NCBI GenBank assembly: GCA_963747835.1
Contig: CAVVGO010000006.1
Coordinates: 1,488,001-1,552,000 of the forward strand
From: JAJPKK01 sp963747835
Lineage (GTDB): Bacteria; Pseudomonadota; Alphaproteobacteria; Rhizobiales; Xanthobacteraceae
Direction of reading: 5' to 3'
Length of the DNA: 64,000 nt
Part shown: positions 38,476 to 46,938 of the stretch, piece after piece
Position numbering within the stretch: the first letter of the stretch is position 1
How the letters are laid out: each line of letters opens with the position of its first letter
Translations under genes and position numbers: made by a program
Notes under the pieces: model-generated
What the model was told of the DNA's origin: nothing
The model's input: only the letters and a program-made list of their open reading frames with translations
The model's database searches: none

Positions 38476-41400
38476 CTACTCCGCGGCTTCCCGGGTCGTG
38501 CCGACGATCCGCACCGGGCCATCCTGGCTCGCCATGGCCCGCCCCGAAAAGCGCGCATAAAGCGCCGGCAGCACGAACAGCGTCAGCAAGGTCGAGCTGA
38601 GCAGGCCACCAATCACCACGGTCGCCAGCGGCTTCTGGACTTCGGCACCGGTACCGGTCGCAATCGCCATTGGCACGAACCCGAGCGATGCCACCAGCGC
38701 GGTCATCAGTACCGGTCGCAGGCGGGTGAGCGCGCCGCGGAAGATCGCCTCGTCGCGCGGCATGCCCTCGTCGATGAGTTGCCGGATGAAGGTCAGCATC
38801 ACCAGGCCGTTGAGGACGGCGACGCCCGACAACGCGATGAACCCGACCGCCGATGAAATCGAGAACGTCATATCGCGCATCCATAGTGCGACGACGCCAC
38901 CCGTCAGCGCCAACGGGACGGCGCTAAAAACCAGAAGCGCGTCTCGCGGCGATCCCAAGGAACTCAGCAGGAGCAGAAAGATCAACGCGAAACAGATCGG
39001 CACCACGACGAAAAGCCTCTGCCGCGCCGCGACGAAATTCTCGAATTGCCCGCCCCAGACAAGCCAATAGCCCGGCGGCAGCTTGACCCGCTCCGCGATC
39101 CTGGCCTGCGCTTCGCCAACGAGGGAACCCATGTCGCGTCCGCGCACGTTCGCGGTCACCACGACACGTCTCTTGCCATTGTCGCGGCTCACCTGGTTGG
39201 GACCCTCGGAAACGTTGAAGGTTGCGAGTTGGCGCAAGGGGATCGATGCCGCGTTGGCGCCGGCTGTCGTTTCGGGTAATGCAACCGGCAGGTTCTTGAG
39301 CTTCTCGATATCGTTGCGTTCGGCGTCCGACAGGCGGACCACGATCTGAAAGCGACGGTCGCCCTCGAAGACGAGGCCCGCCGGCCGCCCCCCAATGGCG
39401 ATACCGATCACGTCCTGGACGGTCGAGAGATTGAGCCCGCGGCGCGCGATCTCCACCTTGTCGATCGCAATTTCCAGAACCGGCATGCCGGTCACGTCTT
39501 CCACCTTGACCTCCGCGGCACCACGAATGCCGCCAAGAATGGCGGCAATCTGGTTCGCGGCGCGGCGCATCGGCTCAAACTCATCCCCGAACACCTTGAT
39601 CGCCAAATCCTCCTTCACCCCGGCAATGAGCTCGTTGAAGCGCATCTGGATCGGCTGCGAGAAATCGAATTTGTTTCCCGGCAATCGGGACGCCTTTTCC
39701 GATATTTCCCGGATCAGATCGTCCTTGGCCATATTCGGATCCGGCCACTCCTCACGCGGCTTCAAGATGATGTAAGTGTCGGTAGCGCTCGGTGGCATCG
39801 GATCGGCGGCCAAGTCGGGCGTGCCGCTGCGCGAGAATACGAATGCGACCTGCGGGAACTTGCTGATCAGATTTTCATTGGCGAACTGCATCGCTTGCGA
39901 CTGCGATAACGAGGCGCTTGGAATTCGCTTCACCTCCATGACGATGTTCTTCTCGTCCAGGATGGGTACAAATTCTTGGCCCAGCCGCGTGAACAGGAAT
40001 GCCGCCACGGCGATCAGCACGACCGCGCCGCCAATGATCGGCATCGGATTTCGAATGGTTCTTGCCAGCAAAGGCTCATAGAACGACTTGAGGCTTCGTA
40101 CGAAGCGATTCTCGCGTTCATGGACGTTGCCGCCGATTGCGATCGCAAGCATCGCCGGCACGAAGGTCAGCGACAGGACAAAGGCGGTGACGAGGGCGAT
40201 GATGACCGTCAATGCCATCGGCAGAAACGTCTTGCCCTCAACCCCGCTGAATCCGAGAAGCGGAACGTAGACCAGCACGATGACAGCTTGTCCGTAAACC
40301 GTCGGCTGGATTACTTCCCGTGAGGCGGCCGCCACGGTCTGCAGGCGTTCGTCGGCTGAGAGCGCGCGGCCGAGCATCCGTCGGCGCTCCGCCAAATGCC
40401 GCAGGCTGTTCTCCGCAATGATGATGGCTCCATCGACGATCAGTCCGAAATCGAGCGCACCGAGGCTCATGAGGTTCGCGCTGATCTTGCCCTCGAGCAT
40501 GCCCATTGACGTGATCAGCATCGTGATCGGAATGACCACCGCGGTGATCAGCGCGGCCCGGAAATTGTTCAGCATCAAAAACAGCACGAGGACGACAAGC
40601 AAAGCGCCGATAGCGAGATTGGATGCCACGGTACGCACGGTCGCATCGACAAGCTCGGTGCGATTGAGAACCGCCCGCGCTCGAATATTCGGCGGTAGGG
40701 TCCGGTTGATTTCCTTGATCTTGGCATCGGCGGCTGCCGCAACGGTGCGGCTGTTGCCGCCGACCAGCATGAGCGCCGTGCCCAGCACGACCTCGCGTCC
40801 ATTCACGCTGGCGCTGCCGGTCCGGAGTTCTCGTCCCACCGTGACCCGCGCGACGTCCTTTATCCGTACCGGCACGCTGCCTCGGTTTGCGACCACGATG
40901 TCGCTGATTTCAGCAAGGTGTTCGACCCGGCCGCTGGCCCGTACCACGTAGCCCTCGCCGTTGCGCTCGATATAGTTCGCGCCAAGGCTGCTATTGTTCG
41001 CTTCGATCGCGTTGACGATCTGGGCAAAGGAAAGCCCGTACCCGATCAGGCGTGCCGGGTCCGGCTCGACCCGGTATTGCTTGACGTAGCCCCCGATCGC
41101 GTCCGCTCCGGCGATACCGGAAACGGTCTTCATTTGCGGCCGAATGATCCAGTCCTGCACGGTCCGAAGATAGACGATGCGTTGCACGTCATCGGAAAGG
41201 CGGTCTCCTTCCGGAGTGAGATAGGAGCCGTCGCTCTGCCATCCGGGCTCCCCGTCGTGCGTCGTCGCGCCCGGATCCGGCGCAACGTACTCGACCGACC
41301 ACCAATAGACCTCCCCGAGCCCGGTCGAGATCGGTCCCATAGACACATCGACATTTGGCGGAAGGTTCGGTTTTGCCGCACTCAGGCGTTCGGCAACCTG

Positions 41401-41724
41401 CTGGCGCGCAAAATAGATGTCGGTCTTGTCACTGAAAACCGCGGTGGCCTGGGCGAAGCCGTTGCGTGAAAAGGACCAGGTGTTTTCAAGACCGGGAGTA
41501 CCGGCGAGCGCCACCTCGATCGGAAACGTAACCTGCTTCTCGATTTCCAATGGCGACAGCGCCGGCGCAAAGGCGTTGATCTGCACCTGAACGTTCGTGA
41601 TGTCCGGAACCGCGTCGATCGGCAGCTTGGTGAGAGACCACGCGCCGGCAATAACGGCCGCAAGCGTGCAAAGCAGCACGAGCCAGCGGCTCCGGACCGA
41701 AAAGGCGAGGATGCGCTCGATCAT
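38476..41724 (-). CDS. Heavy-metal efflux RND pump (CzcA/CusA family, HME)
   Basis: A proton-driven tripartite pump for metal cations, 1082 residues from ATG 41724 (MIERILAFSVRSRWLVLLCT). HME features are KLPIDAVPDITNVQVQINAF, FPIEVALAGTPGLENTWSFS and transmembrane-4 LDFGLIVDGAIIIAENSLRH. The DFG-x3-DGA form resembles divalent-cation CzcA-type pumps more than the A-x-G-x3-DAA form usual in CusA, so copper/silver should not be assumed. It is the last gene of the operon repressor-adaptor-pump on the minus strand; the adaptor ends 6 bases upstream. No CzcC/CusC outer-membrane gene is present. Confidence 0.94.
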   Translation of the reverse strand: MIERILAFSVRSRWLVLLCTLAAVIAGAWSLTKLPIDAVPDITNVQVQINAFAPALSPLEIEKQVTFPIEVALAGTPGLENTWSFSRNGFAQATAVFSDKTDIYFARQQVAERLSAAKPNLPPNVDVSMGPISTGLGEVYWWSVEYVAPDPGATTHDGEPGWQSDGSYLTPEGDRLSDDVQRIVYLRTVQDWIIRPQMKTVSGIAGADAIGGYVKQYRVEPDPARLIGYGLSFAQIVNAIEANNSSLGANYIERNGEGYVVRASGRVEHLAEISDIVVANRGSVPVRIKDVARVTVGRELRTGSASVNGREVVLGTALMLVGGNSRTVAAAADAKIKEINRTLPPNIRARAVLNRTELVDATVRTVASNLAIGALLVVLVLFLMLNNFRAALITAVVIPITMLITSMGMLEGKISANLMSLGALDFGLIVDGAIIIAENSLRHLAERRRMLGRALSADERLQTVAAASREVIQPTVYGQAVIVLVYVPLLGFSGVEGKTFLPMALTVIIALVTAFVLSLTFVPAMLAIAIGGNVHERENRFVRSLKSFYEPLLARTIRNPMPIIGGAVVLIAVAAFLFTRLGQEFVPILDEKNIVMEVKRIPSASLSQSQAMQFANENLISKFPQVAFVFSRSGTPDLAADPMPPSATDTYIILKPREEWPDPNMAKDDLIREISEKASRLPGNKFDFSQPIQMRFNELIAGVKEDLAIKVFGDEFEPMRRAANQIAAILGGIRGAAEVKVEDVTGMPVLEIAIDKVEIARRGLNLSTVQDVIGIAIGGRPAGLVFEGDRRFQIVVRLSDAERNDIEKLKNLPVALPETTAGANAASIPLRQLATFNVSEGPNQVSRDNGKRRVVVTANVRGRDMGSLVGEAQARIAERVKLPPGYWLVWGGQFENFVAARQRLFVVVPICFALIFLLLLSSLGSPRDALLVFSAVPLALTGGVVALWMRDMTFSISSAVGFIALSGVAVLNGLVMLTFIRQLIDEGMPRDEAIFRGALTRLRPVLMTALVASLGFVPMAIATGTGAEVQKPLATVVIGGLLSSTLLTLFVLPALYARFSGRAMASQDGPVRIVGTTREAAE

Positions 41725-41730
41725 CGCCTT

Positions 41731-42975
41731 TCAATCCTCAGCCAGCGCTTTCAGGAGCTCCGCCTTGAGCAAAAATGTGTTGCTCATCGCGATGGTATCG
41801 CCGGCGCGAAGTCCGGAAATCACTTCCACAACGCGATCATCGCTGTTGCCGAGAATTACCGGGCGTTTCTCAAAGCCGTTGGACGTCCGGACGAACGCGA
41901 CTGCGCCCGCTCCCATGGTTTGAATTGCATTGGTCGGGACCACGATCGGGGCAACTTGCTCCTCAAACGCAATCGCGGCGGTGACAAAGGAACCCGGCCG
42001 CCAGACACCACTGCTGTTGGTGAGTTCCGCCACGACCCGCGCAAAACGCGTCTCTTTGTCCAGCATCGGGCTGATGAATATGATCTTTCCGTCGGCGACG
42101 TCCGCGATGTCGCGGCTTGTGATCGAGACAATCTGCCCTTCCTTAATTCGAGACAGGTCCGCCGGACTGACCGCGAGCTCGATCCAGACGACATCGAGGT
42201 CGGCAACTACGAACAACTCCGTCTCCAAGCTGTCGCGTCCGACCGCCATGCCGAGTTCGACCTTGCGCTCGACGACACGCCCGGCAATCGGCGAGCGCAC
42301 TTCCTGGCGGCGCAGGAACGCTTCAGGCTCATTGGGCAGAGCGGCAATTTCCGCTTCGGAAAGGCCGAGTGCGATCAGCTTCTGGCGCGCAATGTCTATT
42401 TTCATCCTCGCCTGCGCGGCGGCGCTTCGAGATCTCAACAACAGCTGTTCGCTGGTGACACGTTTATCCCACAGGACCTGGTCCCGCTCATACAGATCCT
42501 TTGCCAGATCGCTGGTGAGCCGGGCCGCAAGGAATTCGCTCTTTGCCTCGGCAACCTCACGGCTTTCCAAAATCGCCAGGACTTCGTTTTCGGCCACGGC
42601 GTCGCCGACTTTTTTTCGCAACTCCGCCAGAGTGCCCGACAGCTTGACGGCCACGTGGGCGATGCGGTCCGCATTTGGAACGATTGTGCCAGGCACGATG
42701 ATGCGATGGGCGACGGCGCCGCTTTGCGCCACCGCGAGTTCAATGCCCGCGGCTTTGACCTCGTCTTCCGTCAGCTTGACCAGGCCCTGGTCATCCGCCG
42801 TCTCGGCACCCGACTTGCGATCGCTGGCGGCGGACGCCCGCGTTTCAGGCGTTGCGCCGGCCCTCTCGGAGAACGGAACGGCGGCACGAATCCATTGCGA
42901 CAGCCCCGGAGCGAAAATTGCTACCGCCATGCCGCCCACGACGGCGACGATCAAAAGAGACAAACGAACCATCAT
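41731..42975 (-). CDS. Metal efflux RND periplasmic adaptor (CzcB/CusB-like)
   Basis: A membrane fusion protein for the pump at 38476. It has 414 residues from ATG 42975 (MMVRLSLLIVAVVGGMAVAI), with an N-terminal anchor or signal segment. The order is a variable acidic stretch, VAVKLSGTLAELRKKVGDAV (lipoyl half), a helical hairpin (about residues 150-215), VRSPIAGRVVERKVELGMAV (second lipoyl half), the beta-barrel and the membrane-proximal region VPTNAIQTMGAGAVAFVRTS. The C-terminal LRAGDTIAMSNTFLLKAELL is typical of CzcB/CusB. It starts 48 bases after the CsoR-type repressor stop, consistent with one operon. Confidence 0.92.
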   Translation of the reverse strand: MMVRLSLLIVAVVGGMAVAIFAPGLSQWIRAAVPFSERAGATPETRASAASDRKSGAETADDQGLVKLTEDEVKAAGIELAVAQSGAVAHRIIVPGTIVPNADRIAHVAVKLSGTLAELRKKVGDAVAENEVLAILESREVAEAKSEFLAARLTSDLAKDLYERDQVLWDKRVTSEQLLLRSRSAAAQARMKIDIARQKLIALGLSEAEIAALPNEPEAFLRRQEVRSPIAGRVVERKVELGMAVGRDSLETELFVVADLDVVWIELAVSPADLSRIKEGQIVSITSRDIADVADGKIIFISPMLDKETRFARVVAELTNSSGVWRPGSFVTAAIAFEEQVAPIVVPTNAIQTMGAGAVAFVRTSNGFEKRPVILGNSDDRVVEVISGLRAGDTIAMSNTFLLKAELLKALAED

Positions 42976-43022
42976 GGCGCGTATTCTTCATGACGCGTTC
43001 CCCCGAGTGGTGAACGCCGAAA

Positions 43023-43301
43023 CTAGAGGTATCGCGAGATTGCCTTGAACTCGTTCACGACGACGCGGGTCGGCTTGCCCCGCCCGTTGGCCGCGATATC
43101 GAGACAGTGATCGACGTGGTCATGAATCAACTGCCGTTTTGCCTCGCCGACGGCCTTCTCGACGGCATGCAACTGCTGAGCAAGCTCAAGACAATTACGA
43201 CCTTCATCGAACATCGCGATCACGCGCCGAATGTGTCCCTCCGCGCGCTTCAATCGCTTGACGATGTCGGGATGACTCTGGTGAACGTGCGATTCCGCCA
43301 T
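43023..43301 (-). CDS. CsoR/RcnR-family metal-responsive repressor
   Basis: A small all-helical repressor (DUF156) that releases DNA on binding metal. ATG 43301 gives 92 residues: MAESHVHQSHPDIVKRLKRA at the N-terminus, then EGHIRRVIAMFDEGRNCLEL and HDHVDHCLDIAANGRGKP. Counting from this start, Cys37, His62 and Cys66 keep the exact 25- and 29-residue spacing of the Cys-His-Cys site of Cu(I)-sensing CsoR. The extra N-terminal His5, His7 and His10 recall nickel/cobalt sensors, so Cu(I) or Ni(II) are both possible. It heads the efflux operon and has two operator-like palindromes upstream. RcnR proper would have His rather than Cys at position 66. Confidence 0.88.
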   Translation of the reverse strand: MAESHVHQSHPDIVKRLKRAEGHIRRVIAMFDEGRNCLELAQQLHAVEKAVGEAKRQLIHDHVDHCLDIAANGRGKPTRVVVNEFKAISRYL

Positions 43302-43310
43302 GTGCGCTCC

Positions 43311-43329
43311 TATCCACCTGGAGGGGATA
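43311..43329. promoter_or_regulatory. Operator-like palindrome 1 for the CsoR/RcnR repressor
   Basis: TATCCACCTGGAGGGGATA: TATCC/GGATA arms around a C/G tract, the general look of CsoR-RcnR class operators. It lies 9 bases upstream of the repressor ATG, overlapping its ribosome-binding region. Confidence 0.55.
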
Positions 43330-43396
43330 CACCATGGGCGGCGTCGGTGCAATCGGCAGGCGTTGAAAATAGCCCGCGTGGCAATGATTTCGTATC

Positions 43397-43412
43397 CTAT
43401 CCCCCAGGATAG
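43397..43412. promoter_or_regulatory. Operator-like palindrome 2 for the CsoR/RcnR repressor
   Basis: CTATCC, CCCA, GGATAG: 6-base perfect arms, 95 bases upstream of the repressor start, with AT-rich sequence (TATAAATT) beside it. It shares the TATCC/GGATA arms with palindrome 1, which strengthens both. Confidence 0.65.
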
Positions 43413-43516
43413 TATAAATTGAGTTGTAGTCGGGATTGCGGGACTACCGGTTCACGATCTCGTCGCACGCCTAACATCAAAAAGTTTTATTGTGATGTTA
43501 ATGCCCACGGTTGCCA

Positions 43517-43624
43517 CTACGTATGCCGGATTCTAATGACGATAACCTCGCCGTCATCGATGCGGTAGAAAACGTCCGGCCACGAGGCGACGCGATCGAG
43601 CAGATCTTTCGCTGACGAGTTCAT
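43517..43624 (-). pseudogene. Possible RelE/ParE-type toxin remnant
   Basis: A 35-codon frame: MNSSAKDLLDRVASWPDV then FYRIDDGEVIVIRIRHT. The second half resembles the C-terminal strand pair of RelE/ParE toxins (YRIxDGEVxVxRxRH). The first half resembles an antitoxin-type helix instead, as if an internal deletion had fused the two. No intact partner is nearby. The call rests on a short match only. The surrounding gap 43413-43749 holds nothing else. Confidence 0.4.
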
Positions 43625-43749
43625 CAACAAAACATATCACGATCGATATTTCCTGTCACACGATGTCAACGACAAGAGCCTCGGGCCCATTGCGGATATC
43701 CACGCCTTCCCTCAAACTCACCGCAAACGCCCGCCCGGAGGACGCTATC

Positions 43750-45414
43750 ATGCGGCCAGTCGTGTTGCTGTTGTTTGCATCAACCGCCGCCGCCATCGCG
43801 GCGCCGGCGATGGCAGCGGAGGGAGCCGTGTGCGTCGAGAATGCCACAATCGGAGACCTGCGCGAGGCGTTCGCCGGCGGCCGTACCACCGCGGCCGATC
43901 TGGTGCGCGCCTATGCGGCGAGGATCGAAGCTTACGACCGCGCCGGACCGCGGCTCAACGCAGTGCGTGAGATGAACCCGGATGCACTCGCGATCGCGCA
44001 GACGCTCGACGCCCGCACGTCCGGCAACAGGCGGCCGCTGGAAGGCATTCCGATCCTGGTCAAGGACAACATCGCAACCGGCGACGCCCAGCACACCACT
44101 GCCGGCTCTCTCGCACTTGCGAACGCTTACGCCAATCGCGACGCGACGGTCGTGAAGCTGCTGCGCGAGGCCGGCGCCGTGATTATCGGCAAAGCGAACC
44201 TCACCGAGTTCGCCAACATCCTGGCGATCGACATGCCGTCCGGCTATTCCTCGGTGGGCGGCCAAGTGAAGAACCCCTATGCGCTGGAGGTCACCGCCAC
44301 CGGCATCCCGATTGTTCCGCCGGGCGGATCGAGCTCCGGCTCGGCGGTCGCGGTCGCGGCGGGACTCGCGGCCGCCGCGATCGGCACCGAGACGTCGGGC
44401 TCGCTGCTGTCGCCCGCCAACCAGAACGGCGTCGTCACCGTGAAGCCCACGGTCGGATTGATCAGCCGCGCCGGCATCGTTCCGATCGCCCACAGCCAGG
44501 ACACCGCGGGGCCCCTCACCCGCACGGTGCGCGACGCCGCGATCCTGCTGAACGTGCTGGCGGCGGCCGATCCGCAGGACGAGGCGACGCGCGATCTGCG
44601 GCGCCCCGCCGACTATACGAGCGTGCTCGACCGTGACGGATTGCGCGGCGCCCGCATCGGCATCCCGAGCGATCCGACCGATCCGGCAAACGACGTCTAT
44701 TACGGCCCGCTGCGGCCCGGCCCCGCCGCCGTGATGGCCGCCGCGATCGCGACCCTGGAGGCAGGCGGCGCCACCATCGTGCGCGCCAATCTGCCGACTA
44801 TTGCGTGGATCGGCGGCCCCGGCACCGAGGCCGCGATCCTCAACCTCAATCCGGAAAGCCCGACGCGCTATCAGGCGGTGCGGCGCCCCCTCATCTATCT
44901 CTACGAGCTCAAGCACGACCTCAACGCCTATCTGCGCGACTGGGCCAAGGGCACCAACATGCGCACGATGGCGGACATCATCGCTTTCAACGCGGCCCAT
45001 GCGGACCGCACGTTGCGTTTCGGCCAGGATATCTTCCTCGCCTCCGAGGCGACAGAGGGCGGCCTCGAAGCGATCGAATACATTGCGGCACGCAGCATGG
45101 ATATCCGGGCGACGCGCACGCTCGGGATCGACGCCTACATGGATCGCTATCGGCTCGACGCGATTCTGTTTCCCAGCACCGGCGGTGCCGGGGTCGCCGC
45201 CAAGGCGGGCTATCCGAGCGTTCTGGTGCCGGCCGGGATGACCTCCGGCGTCGGCGGGATCGAAACGCCGGAATATCCGTTAGGCGCGACCTTCACGGGC
45301 CGCGCCTGGAGCGAGCCGGTGCTGCTGCGGCTTGCCTACGCGTTCGAACAGGCCACCAAGGCGCGCCGCATGCCGCCGAGGGTGCCTGCCCTCGGTCCGG
45401 GCTGCGGACCGTAG
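43750..45414 (+). CDS. Exported amidase (amidase signature family)
   Basis: Hydrolyses C-N amide bonds with a Ser-cisSer-Lys triad. ATG 43750 begins MRPVVLLLFASTAAAIAAPA, a clear signal peptide with likely cleavage after AMAA; the precursor has 554 residues. Triad elements are the Lys in EGIPILVKDNIATGD, the cis-Ser in the GGSSSGSAVAVAAGLAAAAI block and the nucleophile Ser in IGTETSGSLLSPANQNGVVT. The C-terminal half contains DAILFPSTGGAGVAAKAGYP. The substrate is unknown. It lies 7 bases before the PhzF gene and is probably co-transcribed with it. Confidence 0.92.
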   Translation: MRPVVLLLFASTAAAIAAPAMAAEGAVCVENATIGDLREAFAGGRTTAADLVRAYAARIEAYDRAGPRLNAVREMNPDALAIAQTLDARTSGNRRPLEGIPILVKDNIATGDAQHTTAGSLALANAYANRDATVVKLLREAGAVIIGKANLTEFANILAIDMPSGYSSVGGQVKNPYALEVTATGIPIVPPGGSSSGSAVAVAAGLAAAAIGTETSGSLLSPANQNGVVTVKPTVGLISRAGIVPIAHSQDTAGPLTRTVRDAAILLNVLAAADPQDEATRDLRRPADYTSVLDRDGLRGARIGIPSDPTDPANDVYYGPLRPGPAAVMAAAIATLEAGGATIVRANLPTIAWIGGPGTEAAILNLNPESPTRYQAVRRPLIYLYELKHDLNAYLRDWAKGTNMRTMADIIAFNAAHADRTLRFGQDIFLASEATEGGLEAIEYIAARSMDIRATRTLGIDAYMDRYRLDAILFPSTGGAGVAAKAGYPSVLVPAGMTSGVGGIETPEYPLGATFTGRAWSEPVLLRLAYAFEQATKARRMPPRVPALGPGCGP

Positions 45415-45421
45415 CGGCGCG

Positions 45422-46321
45422 ATGCAATTGAACTTCGCCACCGTCGACGTCTTCACGGACCGGCAGTTCGGCGGCAACCCGCTTGCCGTGGTGCCGGATG
45501 CCCGCGGGCTCTCATCGGCGCAGATGCAGGCGATCGCGGCGGAATTCAATCTGTCGGAGACGACCTTCGTGCTGCCGCCGCAGGGCGATAACACCGCGCA
45601 CGTGCGCATCTTCACTCCCCGGGCGGAGCTGCCGTTTGCCGGCCATCCGAACGTCGGAACCGCGTTCGTGCTCGCCCAAGGCGCCGCGAGCGCCGCCCGG
45701 CCTGCTCAAAACGATGCGATGATTTTCGAGGAGAAGGCCGGCCTGGTCCGGATATCGCTTCTCAAGGTTGGAGCACGCGTCACCGGCGCGCGCCTTGCCG
45801 CGCCGCAATCCTTCGCGATCGGCGACGTCCTTGCGCCCGAGATCGTGGCGGCGGCGTGCGCAATCGCGGTCGACGACATCGAGACGCGCGGCCATCAGCC
45901 TTGCGTTGCTTCATGCGGCACGCCGTTCGTCTTTGCCGAGTTGAGAAGCCGCGCCGCGCTGGCGGCCGCACGGCCGCGCACCGAGATATTCGCCGCGCAC
46001 GTGCCGATGAACATGGCGACCGGCATCCATCTCTATCTCCAGGCGAGCGGCGCCGACATCGAGTCGCGCATGTTTGCTCCCCTCTATGGCGTGCCGGAAG
46101 ACCCCGCAACCGGCTCCGCCAATGTGGCGTTGATCGGGCTGCTGGCAAAGTTGCGGCCCGAGCCGGAGCTGACGTTGAGCAGGGCAATCTCGCAAGGCGT
46201 CGACATGGGGCGGCCGAGCCTCATGGAGGCGATGGCTGAGAAGCGCGGTGGCCACGTCACGGCCACCTTCTTAGGCGGCGCTTGCGTGCCGGTCATGAGC
46301 GGCACCATCGCACTCGAATGA
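45422..46321 (+). CDS. PhzF-family isomerase/epimerase-like protein
   Basis: A cytoplasmic protein of the PhzF (diaminopimelate-epimerase fold) family, 299 residues from ATG 45422 (MQLNFATVDVFTDRQFGGNP). The family glutamate lies in EFNLSETTFVLPP, and the second landmark is RIFTPRAELPFAGHPNVGTA. The C-terminal domain has PLYGVPEDPATGSANVALIG. No phenazine genes are present, so the phenazine label is only a family name. It follows the amidase closely. The gap 46322-46673 holds no gene I can support. Confidence 0.9.
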   Translation: MQLNFATVDVFTDRQFGGNPLAVVPDARGLSSAQMQAIAAEFNLSETTFVLPPQGDNTAHVRIFTPRAELPFAGHPNVGTAFVLAQGAASAARPAQNDAMIFEEKAGLVRISLLKVGARVTGARLAAPQSFAIGDVLAPEIVAAACAIAVDDIETRGHQPCVASCGTPFVFAELRSRAALAAARPRTEIFAAHVPMNMATGIHLYLQASGADIESRMFAPLYGVPEDPATGSANVALIGLLAKLRPEPELTLSRAISQGVDMGRPSLMEAMAEKRGGHVTATFLGGACVPVMSGTIALE

Positions 46322-46673
46322 CAAACCCGCAGATTGGGCGAGGCGACCGGCGACGCGTCGGGCAATCCATATCCTCCGAAACCTGTTCTTGCTCCGCCCT
46401 GCGGCGGGCCGCATTTGCCGGCGTTCCCTGTTCTGCGTCGCCAGCCGGTCGGGGAGACTCGGTCGCGACGGCGCCCGGAAGGCACGAACGGCGTGAGGAA
46501 ATCGTTTCCACCGACAGCCTTTGCTCCGAATCAATTTTCCGCCGATCCAATCATGCGCAGCAGAGATTCTCTTATTTGGTTCGCGCGCATTGACTCCACA
46601 CAACCGCTACCGCCATTCCGTCCAAACAACCTCCTCACCACGAGCGCCGGATTTTGCCGGCGGCAGGATCGCG

Positions 46674-46928
46674 ATGTCCAAAATCTACATCATCGAAGTT
46701 CACGAGAGCGGAGCAGGTCTGTTGATCCAGGAACCTTCCGGATTCCGTTTCTATTCGGCGGACCCAACGTTCACCAGCCTGGACGGATGCCTGTTCCGCA
46801 GTCCGGGCGAGGCCGAGAAGGTGGCAACTCGGATCGGTGGCGCAGGACCCCGGACTGGGCATCCCGGCGCGACCGAGCGACCGGCCGCACCGGCACCTGC
46901 TCAGTCCAACCCGCATTCGCGGCATTGA
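46674..46928 (+). CDS. Hypothetical 84-residue protein
   Basis: Starts at ATG 46674 (MSKIYIIEVHESGAGLLIQE), with a compact beta-rich look: HESGAGLLIQEPSGFRFYSA then FTSLDGCLFRSPGEAEKVAT. The tail is Pro/Ala-rich and disordered. It has no signal peptide or membrane segment. I do not recognise a named family. It ends 10 bases before the YeiH-type gene, so the two may be co-transcribed. Confidence 0.6.
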   Translation: MSKIYIIEVHESGAGLLIQEPSGFRFYSADPTFTSLDGCLFRSPGEAEKVATRIGGAGPRTGHPGATERPAAPAPAQSNPHSRH

Positions 46929-46938
46929 GGAGACGGCA

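Noticed and set aside
38476..41724. CusA copper/silver pump assignment
   Set aside because: The transmembrane-4 signature is DFG...DGA, not the CusA-like form, and there is no CusF or CusC; only a general metal-efflux call is supported.
45422..46321. Phenazine biosynthesis gene phzF
   Set aside because: Family match only; no other phenazine genes are present and the family is functionally broad.
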